A stretch of DNA of 64,000 nucleotides from Bog-532 sp963833835 (GTDB taxonomy: Bacteria; Actinomycetota; Actinomycetes; Streptosporangiales; Streptosporangiaceae): the NCBI GenBank assembly GCA_963833835.1, contig CAWHZI010000016.1, positions 1,222,658 to 1,286,657 of the forward strand, given 5' to 3'. The first letter of the stretch is position 1; each line of letters begins with the position of its first letter. A program made the position numbers and the translations under genes. Shown here in pieces: positions 17,577 to 26,273 of this stretch. The notes under the pieces are model-generated. The model saw only the letters and a list, made by a program, of their open reading frames with translations. It searched no databases and had not been told where the DNA came from.

Positions 17577-17626
17577 TTACCGTGTGCAAAAACTGCTACC
17601 CCAACGACAGTTTTTGCACACGGTAA
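17577..17626. terminator. Bidirectional hairpin terminator after eccB
   Basis: TTACCGTGTGCAAAAACTG at 17577-17595 and its exact complement at 17608-17626 form a perfect 19-bp stem with a 12-base loop. It starts four bases after the eccB stop and faces the toxin/immunity transcript from the other side, so it can stop both. Confidence 0.85.
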
Positions 17627-17748
17627 CGAGCCGCAGGCGGGTCAGTGCAGTCACAGCATGAGCCATGTCCCGAAAGTCCCGACACCTGGCTCGCGACCCG
17701 GCTCGGCGTTCGACCGCCAACCCGACCAGCCGCCCGCTCGCCTCGGGG

Positions 17749-18130
17749 CTAGCTGTCGGCATCGTCGATGGTGACCTGTACATCGCCGCCGGCCACCTCG
17801 ATCGAATCCCCAGTCACCTTCCAGGCGGTAGCAGCCTGGTTTCCACTCGAACCACTCAATGTGGCCGTAGTCGATTTCTCCGCTCGCGTCCCACGCGGGC
17901 GGCGTAGCCTTGTCCGACCACTGCAGGGATTTGACGGTCTGGAACCGACAGCTCTCCCCGCCGAAAGCACTCGATGGTTCCGGCGAGTGGCGGCTGGTAG
18001 AGCGGATGATCGGTCGTGAGAACGAAGTCCACCTTGAAGACCAGCTGCCTGGCGTGGCTGTAAGACCGAGAACGTAGGACTCTTCGAGGACGATGTCCTC
18101 CAGCCCGTCAATTTCGGTGTATGGCTTCAC
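17749..18130 (-). pseudogene. Immunity protein of the RHS toxin, frameshifted
   Basis: The GTG at 18130 overlaps the toxin stop (GTGA), the usual coupling of toxin and immunity genes. The product starts YTEIDGLEDIVLEESYVLGL; after a lost base it continues QLVFKVDFVLTTDHPLYQPP and TIECFRRGELS, after an extra base FQTVKSLQWSDKATPP and IDYGHIEWFEW, and after another extra base SIEVAGGDVQVTIDDADS before a TAG at 17751. Assembled this gives about 127 residues, all beta-like. It looks like a common family of small proteins next to polymorphic toxins (pattern LEES.VL.I...P..L.F..DFVLT..HP). I recognise the pattern from memory, not from a named family. Three single-base shifts mean no full product is made unless they are base-calling errors. 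Confidence 0.7.
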
Positions 18131-18339
18131 GGCAGGTCCCGGATGATCGGCACATGGTTACCAGGGGAGGGATTCGAAACACGGATTCCCGAAGTGGATC
18201 AACCCGTTGTCCAGTTGGAGCGCGAACTTCAATATGCGGGGAATTTGCTGCCAGGAGCACGTGGGCTCCCGTGTTTTATTTTCAGCCTCTTGATGCCGTT
18301 GTCATCGATGAACATCCGGGACCGGCTGGGCTCTTGGAA
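18127..18339 (-). pseudogene. C-terminal toxin tip of the RHS protein, frameshifted
   Basis: After the RHS core exits frame near 18337 (extra C in TTTCCAAG), the neighbouring frame reads SRMFIDDNGIKRLKIKHG then SPRAPGSKFP. After a further extra C at 18238-18241 it reads HIEVRAPTGQRVD, and after more small shifts FGNP, VSNPSPGNHVPIIRDLP and TGA at 18127-18129. Joined, this is a compact tip of about 70 residues ending in the PGNHxPI..D pattern of several small polymorphic toxin domains. The catalytic activity cannot be assigned. Its stop overlaps the immunity start. Several separate single-base shifts within 210 bases point to decay or poor sequence quality. Confidence 0.65.
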
Positions 18340-19666
18340 ATATCCAGCCCTGGGTTTTCCCGAAGTTCATCAGATCCGAAGCCTTCGCGTCCCCGTTCCT
18401 GGTCAACTGGCCCAGAGCGAAGTTGGGATCGTAGGGGACGATGTCGGTCCCGGTCTCGTCGGCGTCGTACGGCGCGAGCCCCAGAGGATCCGCCATCACC
18501 TGCGGGTTCATCACGTAGGCATGCGGATTGGGTGCCGCCGCCAACCCCAGCGGATCTGGCGTCAGGTAGGCCCCCACCTCCGGGTCGTAGTAACGGTGCT
18601 GGTTGTAGTGCAGGCCTGTTTCCGGATCGGCGTACTGACCCGGGAACCGCAGCGGCGTATCGGCCCGGCCGCGCCAGGCCGTGTTGCCCCACAGGGTGTG
18701 TTGCTGGTGGCCGGCCAGGGTTCCGTCGGGATCAGTCAGCTCAGTCGGGGATCCGACGAGGTCGGTGACGATCGCGTAGAAACGCCGGTCGATCTGCTCC
18801 TGAGGAGCCTCGGCCAGGTCGGCGGCCGAGATGTGCTCGGACTGGGTGAGCGGGGTGAAGCTGCCAGGCCGGTAGTTCCACGTGACGACCCAGCGACCAC
18901 TCTCGCCCGCCGAACCCTCGCCCGCTGAGCCAGCTCCCTCGCCCGGCTCGCCCGCACCCGCGCCATCCCCACCCGACCCGCGACCGCCTACTCCGCCATC
19001 GCGCCCGCTCACCCGGCCACCGCGCCCGGCCACCATGGTCGACGACTGTTCGGCCAGGACGGGACCGTCCCAGGTGAAGTCGGTCTGCTCCACGACCGCG
19101 CCGTCCCGCCCGAGGCGCTGCTTGGCGATGCGGCGGCCGAACGGGTCGTACCGGTAGCGCCAGCCGGTTCCGTCGGGGGTCGTCACCGCGGTCAGCCGAT
19201 CGCTGGCGTCCCACTGGTAGTGCCAGACGTCCGGCCTGCGGGAAATGCGCGTTACCTGACGCTGCACCACGCGGCCCTGCCGGTCGTGCCGGTACCGGAC
19301 GTTCCCGGCCCGGGTGACCAGGGTCCCGCTGATCCGGCGCGGCCCCCGCCCCTCGCCGCCCAGCCCGACCTCGCCGCCCAGCCCCTGCCCCCCGCCAATA
19401 CTTTCAGCAGGCCAGCGAGCCGCGGCCACATTCCCCGCCGGGTCGTAGGCGTACCGCTCGGCCCAGTCCGGGCCTTGCACCGCGGTCACCCGTCCACCCC
19501 GGTCCAGCCCGATGGTCCGAGCCCCACCCAGCAGATCCTCGATCCCGGTCACCAGCCCGTCGCAGTCATAGCCATACGCCCGCCGCTGCAACACCGCGCC
19601 CGCCAACCCCGCCGCCCCCAACCCCACCGCGCCGCCCCGCCGCCCCCGCCAAGCGTGCCGGCCCAT
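18302..19666 (-). CDS. RHS toxin, downstream part with RHS core
   Basis: A frame of 454 codons that continues the RHS protein after its first break. It holds further YD repeats (YDPAGNVAAARW, YRYDPFGRRIAKQRL), an unusual Gly/Glu/Ser-rich insert (about 225-265), and the conserved RHS core near 345-385: YNQHRYYDPEVGAYLTPDPLG followed by NPHAYVMNPQVMADPLGLAP. In RHS proteins this core is where autoproteolysis releases the toxin tip. After FGKTQGW the frame runs into a premature stop at 18302. The likely beginning is the frame break near 19640, not the ATG at 19666. Confidence 0.85.
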   Translation of the reverse strand: MGRHAWRGRRGGAVGLGAAGLAGAVLQRRAYGYDCDGLVTGIEDLLGGARTIGLDRGGRVTAVQGPDWAERYAYDPAGNVAAARWPAESIGGGQGLGGEVGLGGEGRGPRRISGTLVTRAGNVRYRHDRQGRVVQRQVTRISRRPDVWHYQWDASDRLTAVTTPDGTGWRYRYDPFGRRIAKQRLGRDGAVVEQTDFTWDGPVLAEQSSTMVAGRGGRVSGRDGGVGGRGSGGDGAGAGEPGEGAGSAGEGSAGESGRWVVTWNYRPGSFTPLTQSEHISAADLAEAPQEQIDRRFYAIVTDLVGSPTELTDPDGTLAGHQQHTLWGNTAWRGRADTPLRFPGQYADPETGLHYNQHRYYDPEVGAYLTPDPLGLAAAPNPHAYVMNPQVMADPLGLAPYDADETGTDIVPYDPNFALGQLTRNGDAKASDLMNFGKTQGWIFPRAQPVPDVHR

Positions 19667-22600
19667 CGGCCCCGGACAGGGCCTGCACGGTGAGCCGCCC
19701 CCGCTGGTCCCACGACTGGGCCAGGACCAGCCCGCCGGGCAGCTCCCGCCGGACCTCCCGCCCGGCCGCGTCGTAGCCGAACCGGATCTCGTGCTCGCCG
19801 GCGGTCAGCCGCACCGGCTGCCCGGCCGCGTCGTAGTCCCACTCGGCCACCGCGCCGAACGGGGTCACCCGCCGACGCCGGCGTCCCGCCACGTCGTAAC
19901 CGGAGCTCACGGTGCGCCCGTTACAGGTCTCGGCGGTGATGCGGCCGCACGGGTCGCGGTCGAGCCACACCTCGGCGTCCGGGTTCCGGGCGTAGACCAG
20001 CCGCCCGGCCAGGTCGTACCCGAACGTCGTGGTCGTCCCGCCGCTGATGCGATCGGCCACGTTACCCAGCTGGTCGTGGCGGAACGCGACCCGCTGGCCG
20101 CAGGCGTTGACCTGGCTGGTGAGCTGCCCGGCCGGGTCGTAGCCGTAGCGGGTGGTGGCCCCGTTGTAGTCGGTCTCGGCCACCAGCCGGCCGGCGGCGT
20201 CGTAGCGGTAGCTCCAGGTCAGCCCGGCGCGCCGCACGCTGGTCAGGCGCAGCCCGTGGTCGTAGCCGAATTCGGTGCGCACGCCGTCCGGTCCGGTCAT
20301 CGCCACCGGCTGGTCGAACGGCCCGTACTCGTACCGGGTCAGGCCTCCACCCGGGCTGAGCTGGCGGACCACGTTGCCTTCGGCGTCGTGGTCCCAGTAC
20401 TCGGCCGCGCCGTCGGGCAGCGTCCGCGACGCCAGCCGGCCCTCCGGCGTCCAGGCCAGTTCGGTGACGGCGCCGTCGGGCCCGGTGACCCGGGTGACCT
20501 GCCCGGACCCGTCCCGGTCGCAGGAGGTCACGCCTCCGCCGGGACCGGTCACGGCCACCGGCAATCCGGCCGCGTCACAGCTGATCCGCGTCACCGCGCC
20601 GCCCGGATCGATGACCGAGGCCAGGTGGCCGGCCTCGTCGTAGCCGAACTCAGTGGTGGCCCCGTCCGGCCCGGTGACCGACGTGCGCCCGCCTCGGTCG
20701 TCGAACTCCTGGACCCAGGCCCGCCCGCCCGGATCGGTCAGGCGTACCGGCAGGTTGCGCTCGTCGTAATCGGCTCTCGCGTGCCCGCCGTCGGGCCGGA
20801 TGACGGTGGTGAGGTTGCCGCACTGGTCATAGCCGTAGCGGGTGCTGCGTCCCAGCGGGTCGGTGCAGGCCACGACCCGGCCCCGGTCGTCGTGCTCCCA
20901 GCGGGTCCGGTGCCCGAGCGGGCTGGTGATCGCGGCCACCCGGGCCCCGTCGCTGATCTCGTACCTGGTGACCGCCCCCGCGACGTCGGTCCAGGTCGTG
21001 ACCTGCGCTTCTGGTTCGTAGCGGTAGGTCCCGGACAGCGCCTGGCCCGACCCGTCGCCGCGCACGCAGCGGCCGTCGCCGTCGTAGCCGTACTCGTAGC
21101 GGTACGCGTTGCGGTCCGTCCACCCGGTCAGCCGGCCCGCGGGGTCGTAGCTGAACCGCAGCGGCCGGCCCGACGAGTCGGCCACGCCGGCCAGGTTGCC
21201 GTCCTCGTCGTAGTCGTAGCCGATCAGCGGGGTGCCGTCGGCCAGCAGCGCGGTCACGTGGCCGTCCTGCATGACCACCTGGACCTGGTAACCGCCCGAA
21301 TGGCGGATTCCGGTCGGCTGGCCTGCCTCGTCGTAGCTGAACGTCAGCTCGTGCCCGGCCCGGTCGCGCACCGCCGCCAGCGGCAGCTCGCCCTGGCCGT
21401 CCGCGCTGCGGAAGTAGGCCGGATGCGGCTCAAACCGCCAGGTCAGGCCGCGCTGCGGATCGGTGACGGTCCACGAGCCGTCCGGTTCGGGCCGCAGCGG
21501 CCACGGCGCCCCCGTCACCGGCAGCACCCCCGCCTCGTCCGGCACTCCAGCCCCACCCAAAGCCCCAGCCACGTCCTCGTCCGAAGCCCCCGCCTCGCCT
21601 TCAGCCAGCGGCCAGATCAGCGCCCGCCCGTCCCCGAACACCCCGATGACCCGCTGCTCGCCGATCCGCAGCCGCTGGTCGAACGTGGACGCCCAGGATC
21701 GGCCGAACCACCGGCCCGCCCGCCACGACGACCGGTGCATCCGCTCCACGACCAGGGGCAACAGGCCAGCCAGCGTCAGATCGGTCTGGCTCAGAATCAC
21801 GTCACCCGTGGCCACGTCGACCGGGTCACCGGCGGTCGGAATGTCGTCCGGCGGCCGTCCCGCGGCGGCCGGGTTGCCGGCCAGCCCGTCCGCCCCCGCC
21901 GCAGCCGCATCCCCGTCAGACCCGAGCGCGGCCCGCCCGGCGGCACGGCCAGCGTCGGCCGCGGCACCTCCGCCGTCCGTCCCCACGGCTAGCGCCACGT
22001 TCGGGACCAGCCGCCCGGCGGCGCGGAACGGGTCGCTGGCCCACCCGGTACCGACCAGCCCCTGGGCCAGCTTGGGCGGGTCGGTGCCTACCTCGGCCAG
22101 GCCCGCGGCGGTGCCGGACAGCCCGGCCACGTACTCGGCCGGGTGGTCCAGGTTCCACTGGTCCAGCGGGTCCAGCGTGCGGGCGAACTGCACCAGGTCA
22201 GCGGTGCCGTCGGCGATGCCGCCCGCGAACGAGATGTCGGCCAGGTTTGCGACTTGCAGGCCGTCCATGACGTCGCTGCCCAGCCGGGACGCCAGCGACG
22301 GTTCGGCCGGGGCCAGGTCGGTGGCGGGCCGGATTGCGTCCGCCGCCGTGGCCGCGGCGGCGTCCCGCGCGTTCCGGGCGTCCCCCAGCAGCTGGGCGGC
22401 CTGCTGCCGGAGCGCCGCCCCGGGGTCGTCGAACGCCCCGGGCTGGGTGGGTGCCGTCCCCGGGTCGGCCCCGCTGGCCAGCGTGGCGTTGTAGGCCTGG
22501 GCCGCGCGGTTGTACGCCGCGACCTGCGCGTGGTACGCGGCCTGGGCCTGCGCGGTGGCCTGCTGTGCCTGCTCGTACACGGTGATGGCCTGCCGGGCCT

Positions 22601-23063
22601 GGCCCTGGGCCGACTCCACCGCGCCCGCGTAGGACTCCAGCGCTCCGGCGGCCGTGCTGGTCGCGGACGACGCGTCCTGCCACCGGGCCGGATGCGGCGC
22701 GAACCGGGCCCGGAACGCGTCGGCGGCCGCGCCGGTCCAGTGCGCGGTGTCGGTTCCCTGCAGGCCGCGGGCTGTCTCGCCGAACGCGCCGGAAAACGTG
22801 CGCAGCGACGTGGCGGCGGACCGGATCGCGCCCGGGTCGCCGTGCACCAGCTGGGCCGGGTCGGAGGTCTGGCCGAGCTGGAGTTCGGCCACATCCGCGC
22901 CGAGCTGGTAACCGGCCTGGTCGCCGAGGGTCTGGACCGCCTGCGCCGCCCCGGCCAGCCCGGCCGCGGTCAGCCCGTCCCCGACCAGGTGCGCCCCGTC
23001 GTCGACGGCGGAGCCCAGGGTCTGTTTCGCGTCGTTCCACAGCGATCCGAACAGGTTGCCCAT
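19566..23063 (-). CDS. T7SS-type RHS polymorphic toxin, N-terminal part
   Basis: The upstream 1,130 or so codons of a toxin that would total roughly 1,600 residues with the next part. Residues 75-185 form an Esx/WXG100-like helical hairpin with HWTGAAADAF, which marks export by T7SS. A helical spacer and Ala/Gly-rich linker follow, then a DUF6531-like block at about 412-485 (DPVDVATGDVILSQTDL), and then more than 20 YD repeats of the type YDEAGRLT, building the RHS cocoon. The last 30 residues (from about AGAAGRRGGVGG) are out of frame: the true continuation is in the next frame after a C/G-rich tract around 19634-19647. It starts seven bases after its Esx-like partner gene. Its role is contact or secreted toxin delivery. 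Confidence 0.88.
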   Translation of the reverse strand: MGNLFGSLWNDAKQTLGSAVDDGAHLVGDGLTAAGLAGAAQAVQTLGDQAGYQLGADVAELQLGQTSDPAQLVHGDPGAIRSAATSLRTFSGAFGETARGLQGTDTAHWTGAAADAFRARFAPHPARWQDASSATSTAAGALESYAGAVESAQGQARQAITVYEQAQQATAQAQAAYHAQVAAYNRAAQAYNATLASGADPGTAPTQPGAFDDPGAALRQQAAQLLGDARNARDAAAATAADAIRPATDLAPAEPSLASRLGSDVMDGLQVANLADISFAGGIADGTADLVQFARTLDPLDQWNLDHPAEYVAGLSGTAAGLAEVGTDPPKLAQGLVGTGWASDPFRAAGRLVPNVALAVGTDGGGAAADAGRAAGRAALGSDGDAAAAGADGLAGNPAAAGRPPDDIPTAGDPVDVATGDVILSQTDLTLAGLLPLVVERMHRSSWRAGRWFGRSWASTFDQRLRIGEQRVIGVFGDGRALIWPLAEGEAGASDEDVAGALGGAGVPDEAGVLPVTGAPWPLRPEPDGSWTVTDPQRGLTWRFEPHPAYFRSADGQGELPLAAVRDRAGHELTFSYDEAGQPTGIRHSGGYQVQVVMQDGHVTALLADGTPLIGYDYDEDGNLAGVADSSGRPLRFSYDPAGRLTGWTDRNAYRYEYGYDGDGRCVRGDGSGQALSGTYRYEPEAQVTTWTDVAGAVTRYEISDGARVAAITSPLGHRTRWEHDDRGRVVACTDPLGRSTRYGYDQCGNLTTVIRPDGGHARADYDERNLPVRLTDPGGRAWVQEFDDRGGRTSVTGPDGATTEFGYDEAGHLASVIDPGGAVTRISCDAAGLPVAVTGPGGGVTSCDRDGSGQVTRVTGPDGAVTELAWTPEGRLASRTLPDGAAEYWDHDAEGNVVRQLSPGGGLTRYEYGPFDQPVAMTGPDGVRTEFGYDHGLRLTSVRRAGLTWSYRYDAAGRLVAETDYNGATTRYGYDPAGQLTSQVNACGQRVAFRHDQLGNVADRISGGTTTTFGYDLAGRLVYARNPDAEVWLDRDPCGRITAETCNGRTVSSGYDVAGRRRRRVTPFGAVAEWDYDAAGQPVRLTAGEHEIRFGYDAAGREVRRELPGGLVLAQSWDQRGRLTVQALSGADGPARLAGAAGRRGGVGGGGVGGRGVAAAGVWL

Positions 23064-23070
23064 CCCGAGC

Positions 23071-23646
23071 TCACCCCGCCCCGCCGGTGGCCGCCCCGCC
23101 GGTGGCCGCTCCGCCGGCGTCGTTCAGGAGCCGTTTGGCCTCGTCCGGGAGCTTCAGCTCGTCCCGGCCCACCTCGGTCCACTGCCGGCTGGCCTGCTGG
23201 CCCACCTGGGCCCAGGTCGTGCCGCTGGCCGGCGTCGGCGCTCCGGTGACCGCGGCTGCGTCCTGCGACCACGAGGCCTGGGCGGCCTGACCGTCGCTCA
23301 GGTGCGGGTCGCCAGCCACGGCCACCGTGACGTGCTTGGCCACGCTGGTCAGGTACTGCTCGGTGTCGGCGTAGACCCCGGCCGACAGGCCCAGCCGTGC
23401 CGCGAACTGGTCACCGTCCTGGACCAGCGACCGCACCCCCCACGACCACCGGTCGCAGAACCCGCCGAACGCGGTGGCCAGGTCCGCGTGCCCCGCCTGC
23501 AGCCCGGATAGCGACAGCCCGGAAAACCCGCGCCCCACCTCGGCCGTTTCGTCCAGTCCGAGGCCCTTCAGCGCCCCGATCGAGGCCTTGATTCCTTGCG
23601 CCGTTTCGGCCAGAGCCCGCCGGTCGACCGAGAACCCGTCCGCCAT
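23071..23646 (-). CDS. Esx-like partner protein of the RHS toxin
   Basis: A 191-residue, mostly helical protein. Residues 1-110 follow the WXG100-like pattern: long amphipathic helices with a central Trp pair (DRWSWGV) and a downstream Tyr-rich helix (YADTEQYLTSV). A linker and a second short domain with Trp (WAQVGQQASRQWTEVG) follow, and a Gly/Ala/Thr repeat tail (GGAATGGAATGGAG). It is immediately upstream of the RHS toxin, seven bases apart, so it is likely co-translated and may pair with the toxin's N-terminal Esx domain as a targeting chaperone, as known for other T7SS toxins. The exact family is not recognised. Confidence 0.75.
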   Translation of the reverse strand: MADGFSVDRRALAETAQGIKASIGALKGLGLDETAEVGRGFSGLSLSGLQAGHADLATAFGGFCDRWSWGVRSLVQDGDQFAARLGLSAGVYADTEQYLTSVAKHVTVAVAGDPHLSDGQAAQASWSQDAAAVTGAPTPASGTTWAQVGQQASRQWTEVGRDELKLPDEAKRLLNDAGGAATGGAATGGAG

Positions 23647-23700
23647 CGCGTCACCTTTTCCCGCGTCGCGTCATAACGGGGATCACGGCCCGTGCACGGT

Positions 23701-23754
23701 CACGGTTCATCGGCCTTATTAATAATCATGATTTTTAATGGGCGCTGAACCGTG
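23701..23754. promoter_or_regulatory. AT-rich divergent promoter region of the Esx genes
   Basis: A 9-bp inverted repeat, CACGGTTCA at 23701-23709 and TGAACCGTG at 23746-23754, flanks a very AT-rich core. The core contains the palindromes TTATTAATAA (23716-23725) and ATCATGAT (23725-23732) and then ATTTTTAAT. It lies between the toxin-side transcript (minus) and the WXG100 transcript (plus), and probably carries both promoters and a regulator or nucleoid-protein site. Confidence 0.55.
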
Positions 23755-23866
23755 CCTGGTGACCCCACGTTGATGACGGGTAACGGGGAATGCGAGCCGG
23801 CCGCCTCGTTCGTACCGCAGGCCAATTTCACACCGCCGGGCCGGCGCGAAAAGAGAGGTGACCCGG

Positions 23867-24184
23867 GTGCCTTCCGGCGAATCCGCCGTTGACCGGGCGG
23901 CCATGGCCACCGCGGCCAGCCAGGTCGAGCAGGCCGTCTCGGTGATCCAGGGACTGCAGTCGAGCATGAACGGTTACGTCGGCCAGCTGCAGAGTGGCTG
24001 GCAGGGCCAGGCCGCGTCCGCGTTCTCCGGCACCTACGAGGCGTTCACCGCCGACTTTGCCAAGGTGCTGCACGCCCTCCAGTCGATCCAGGAAAACCTG
24101 GTTTCCACGCACGGGACCTATCAGGCCACCGAAGAGGCGAACACCAGCTCGGTGACCCGGGTCGCGGGCCTGCTGAACGGATAG
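23867..24184 (+). CDS. WXG100 protein (EsxB/EsxA-type), first of pair
   Basis: About 105 residues forming the helix-turn-helix hairpin of the WXG100 family. The turn motif is SGWQGQAASAF near residue 45, preceded by a helix (AASQVEQAVSVIQGLQSSM) and followed by a long second helix ending with a flexible tail. Such proteins are exported as dimers by T7SS. I chose GTG 23867 because GAGAGG at 23852-23857 is nine bases upstream; GTG 23858 is also in frame. It is ten bases upstream of the second WXG100 gene. The C-terminal YxxxD/E export signal is partly visible as YQATEE. Confidence 0.9.
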   Translation: MPSGESAVDRAAMATAASQVEQAVSVIQGLQSSMNGYVGQLQSGWQGQAASAFSGTYEAFTADFAKVLHALQSIQENLVSTHGTYQATEEANTSSVTRVAGLLNG

Positions 24185-24194
24185 GGGCACACCG

Positions 24195-24488
24195 ATGAGC
24201 GAATACACCATGGCCGTGTTCGGCACCCTGGAGCAGGGCCAAGCCGACTTCCAGCGCACGTATTCGGCCCTGCAGTCCGAGGTCTCGTCGCTGGAGTCGC
24301 AGCTGCGTTCCTCGCTGGCCCGCTGGGACGGCTCGGCCCAGACCACCTACGACCAGGCCCAGGCCCAGTGGAACGCGGCGATGGCCAACATGGCCCAGGT
24401 GCTGAGCCAGCTGGGCGCGGTCATCGGCGCGGCTCACAGCAACTACCTGAACGCCGAGTCGCGTAACACCGCGCTCTGGAACGGCTGA
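24195..24488 (+). CDS. WXG100 protein (ESAT-6-like), second of pair
   Basis: A 97-residue Esx protein with the turn motif ARWDGSAQTTY near residue 43 and a downstream YLNAESRNTALW tail. Two long helices frame the turn. It should pair with the product of the preceding gene to form an exported heterodimer. The ATG follows an AGGGG site. Typical length for the family is about 100. Confidence 0.92.
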   Translation: MSEYTMAVFGTLEQGQADFQRTYSALQSEVSSLESQLRSSLARWDGSAQTTYDQAQAQWNAAMANMAQVLSQLGAVIGAAHSNYLNAESRNTALWNG

Positions 24489-24491
24489 CCT

Positions 24492-24890
24492 GTGGCCTGG
24501 CTGGCTGGGGAGTGGCCGGCCGGGCGGACCAGCGTGAGCGCTGACGAGAACGCCGGCTCGCCGGACGCTGTGGCGGTGCACCGCGACGTGCTCCGCGCCG
24601 TCGCGCACCGGCTCCGGTCCGACCTGGCCGCGCTGGACGCCGCGGTGACCCGGGTCCAGGCTGCGGGGCCCGGCACCGGTTCGCTCTACGGCTGGCCGGC
24701 CGGGGACGTGTTCGGCGACCACGTGACCAGCACCTACCAGGCCAGCCTGCGGGTCGCACGCGAGCTGGCAGACGCCCACCACGCCGTGCTCACGAAGCTG
24801 GCCGCCACCGCCGCCAGCTACGACGCGGCCGAGGCCGACAGCGTCCGGGCCGTCCGGGCGGTCCCAGTGCCCGGGGTAGCCGCGTCATGA
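24492..24890 (+). CDS. Small helical T7SS-associated protein
   Basis: A 132-residue, Ala-rich, mostly helical protein starting at GTG 24492, three bases after the ESAT-6-like stop. It has a segment GSLYGWPAGDVFG that resembles a WXG-like turn, between two helices rich in Ala, Arg and Leu. The end overlaps the next gene by four bases (ATGA), so all four plus-strand genes form one operon. I do not recognise a named family; an Esx-like structural or chaperone role is inferred from size, helices and context. Confidence 0.7.
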   Translation: MAWLAGEWPAGRTSVSADENAGSPDAVAVHRDVLRAVAHRLRSDLAALDAAVTRVQAAGPGTGSLYGWPAGDVFGDHVTSTYQASLRVARELADAHHAVLTKLAATAASYDAAEADSVRAVRAVPVPGVAAS

Positions 24891-26273
24891 CCACCTACGA
24901 GGTCAGACCGGACCCCGTACCCGCCACGACCGGCGCCCTGACCACCGCCGAGATCACCGCCATCCTGGGCCGCCTGGACGGGGCGGCTCTCCAGGACGCC
25001 GGCGCCGCCCACACCCAGCTCGGCCGTGAGCTGGCCACCATGGCGGCGCACCTGGCCCAGGAGGCCGGGACCCTGGCCCAGAACTGGTCCGGCGTCGCCG
25101 CCCGCGCCGCGTTGGCCCAGCTCCGGCGGCTACACCAGCAGACCGCCACCCTGGCCACCCAGGCCAGCCGGACCGGCGCCGTCCTGACGTGGCTGGGCAC
25201 CCAGGTCCTGCCGGCGTTGAACCGCCCGGCCACCCCCACCCAGGCCCGCCAGTTCCTCACCCACCTGACCACCGCCCTGACCCAAGCCGACAAGTCCCTC
25301 CCCGCCATCACCTCCAAGGGCACCACCAGCCCCGGGGTCACCATCAGCCCCGGAGTAACCAGACCCGGAGTCACCACCAGACCCGGAGCTGCCGCCAGCA
25401 CCACCAGCACCATCAGTCACTCAAGACCCATAATCCTGACCAGCACCACCAGCCACTCTGGCCAGGTCAGCCCCATCGGAACCCCGCTCACGGCCGGACC
25501 CACACATCCCGCGTCCCAGGTCAGCAGCCTGCAGAGCGCCGCCCCCGTCCCCAACCCGGCCCCGATCGCCCCGGTCACCGCCAGCCCAGCACCGGCCGCG
25601 GCTGCGGGGCCCGCTCCCACCCCGGGCCCGATCGCCCTGGCCAACGTTCCTCCCGCCGCAGGCACCACAGCCGCCGCCCCTAGCGAATCCACCCCCGCCA
25701 CCCCAGCGACCTCAGCAGCCACTCCCGGCGCACCCCCCGCCACCGCCGACGTCACTCCTGGCGCACTCGCCACCCCGGTAACGCCAGCCCAATCGACCAC
25801 GGCAACCAAAGGCCGCACCACCAGCCCCCGTGACCCCGACGACAACCACCAAGCCCAGCCGCCCTCCACGGCCGGGTCGCCTGGCCTCTCCGCAACGCCG
25901 GCCCCGGCGACCGTCCCCAGCACCCACGCCGCCGCCACCAGCGCGCTCCCCGGCTTCCCTGGCGCCCCGGCCGCCGCTCCCGCGCCCCAAGTCACCACCA
26001 GCGGCCCGCCCCTCAGCGCCCGCCCGCTCCCCGAACTCCCCACCCTGGACAGCGGCCTATCCGGCGGCGCCCTCCCGCTCCCGACCCAGCCCGCCATCAC
26101 GCCAACGGCGATGAGCGCTCCTGCCCCGGCCCCCCACAGCTTCCTGCCCCCACCCGCCGCCGTCCCCGACCCCGCCCGACCACGCACGTCACCGCGAATC
26201 CTGGGCCACCGACGACGGCAACCCCTGGGCCCTCCCCGGCAGCTGTGTCCCCCCGCTCATAACCGGCGGTTAG
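24887..26273 (+). CDS. Esx-like protein with long Pro/Ala/Thr-rich tail, frame break near the end
   Basis: The N-terminal 130 residues are helical with a WXG-like turn (NWSGVAARAALAQL near 67). The next 290 residues are low-complexity Pro/Ala/Thr/Ser, including short repeats SPGVTISPGVTRPGVTTRPG, as in surface-exposed or cell-wall-spanning T7SS proteins. In the frame as given, the protein runs on to 26596 as Arg/Pro-rich noise. Dropping one C near 26171-26177 instead gives RHRESWATDDGNPWALP and PPLITGG, ending at TAG 26271-26273. That Trp/acidic tail looks like a natural end. The length would be about 461 residues. ATG 24887 overlaps the previous stop. Confidence 0.65.

Noticed and set aside
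19791..21992. A 733-codon plus-strand frame opposite the RHS repeats
   Set aside because: Its periodic composition simply mirrors the YD repeats on the other strand; there is no start signal or family pattern.
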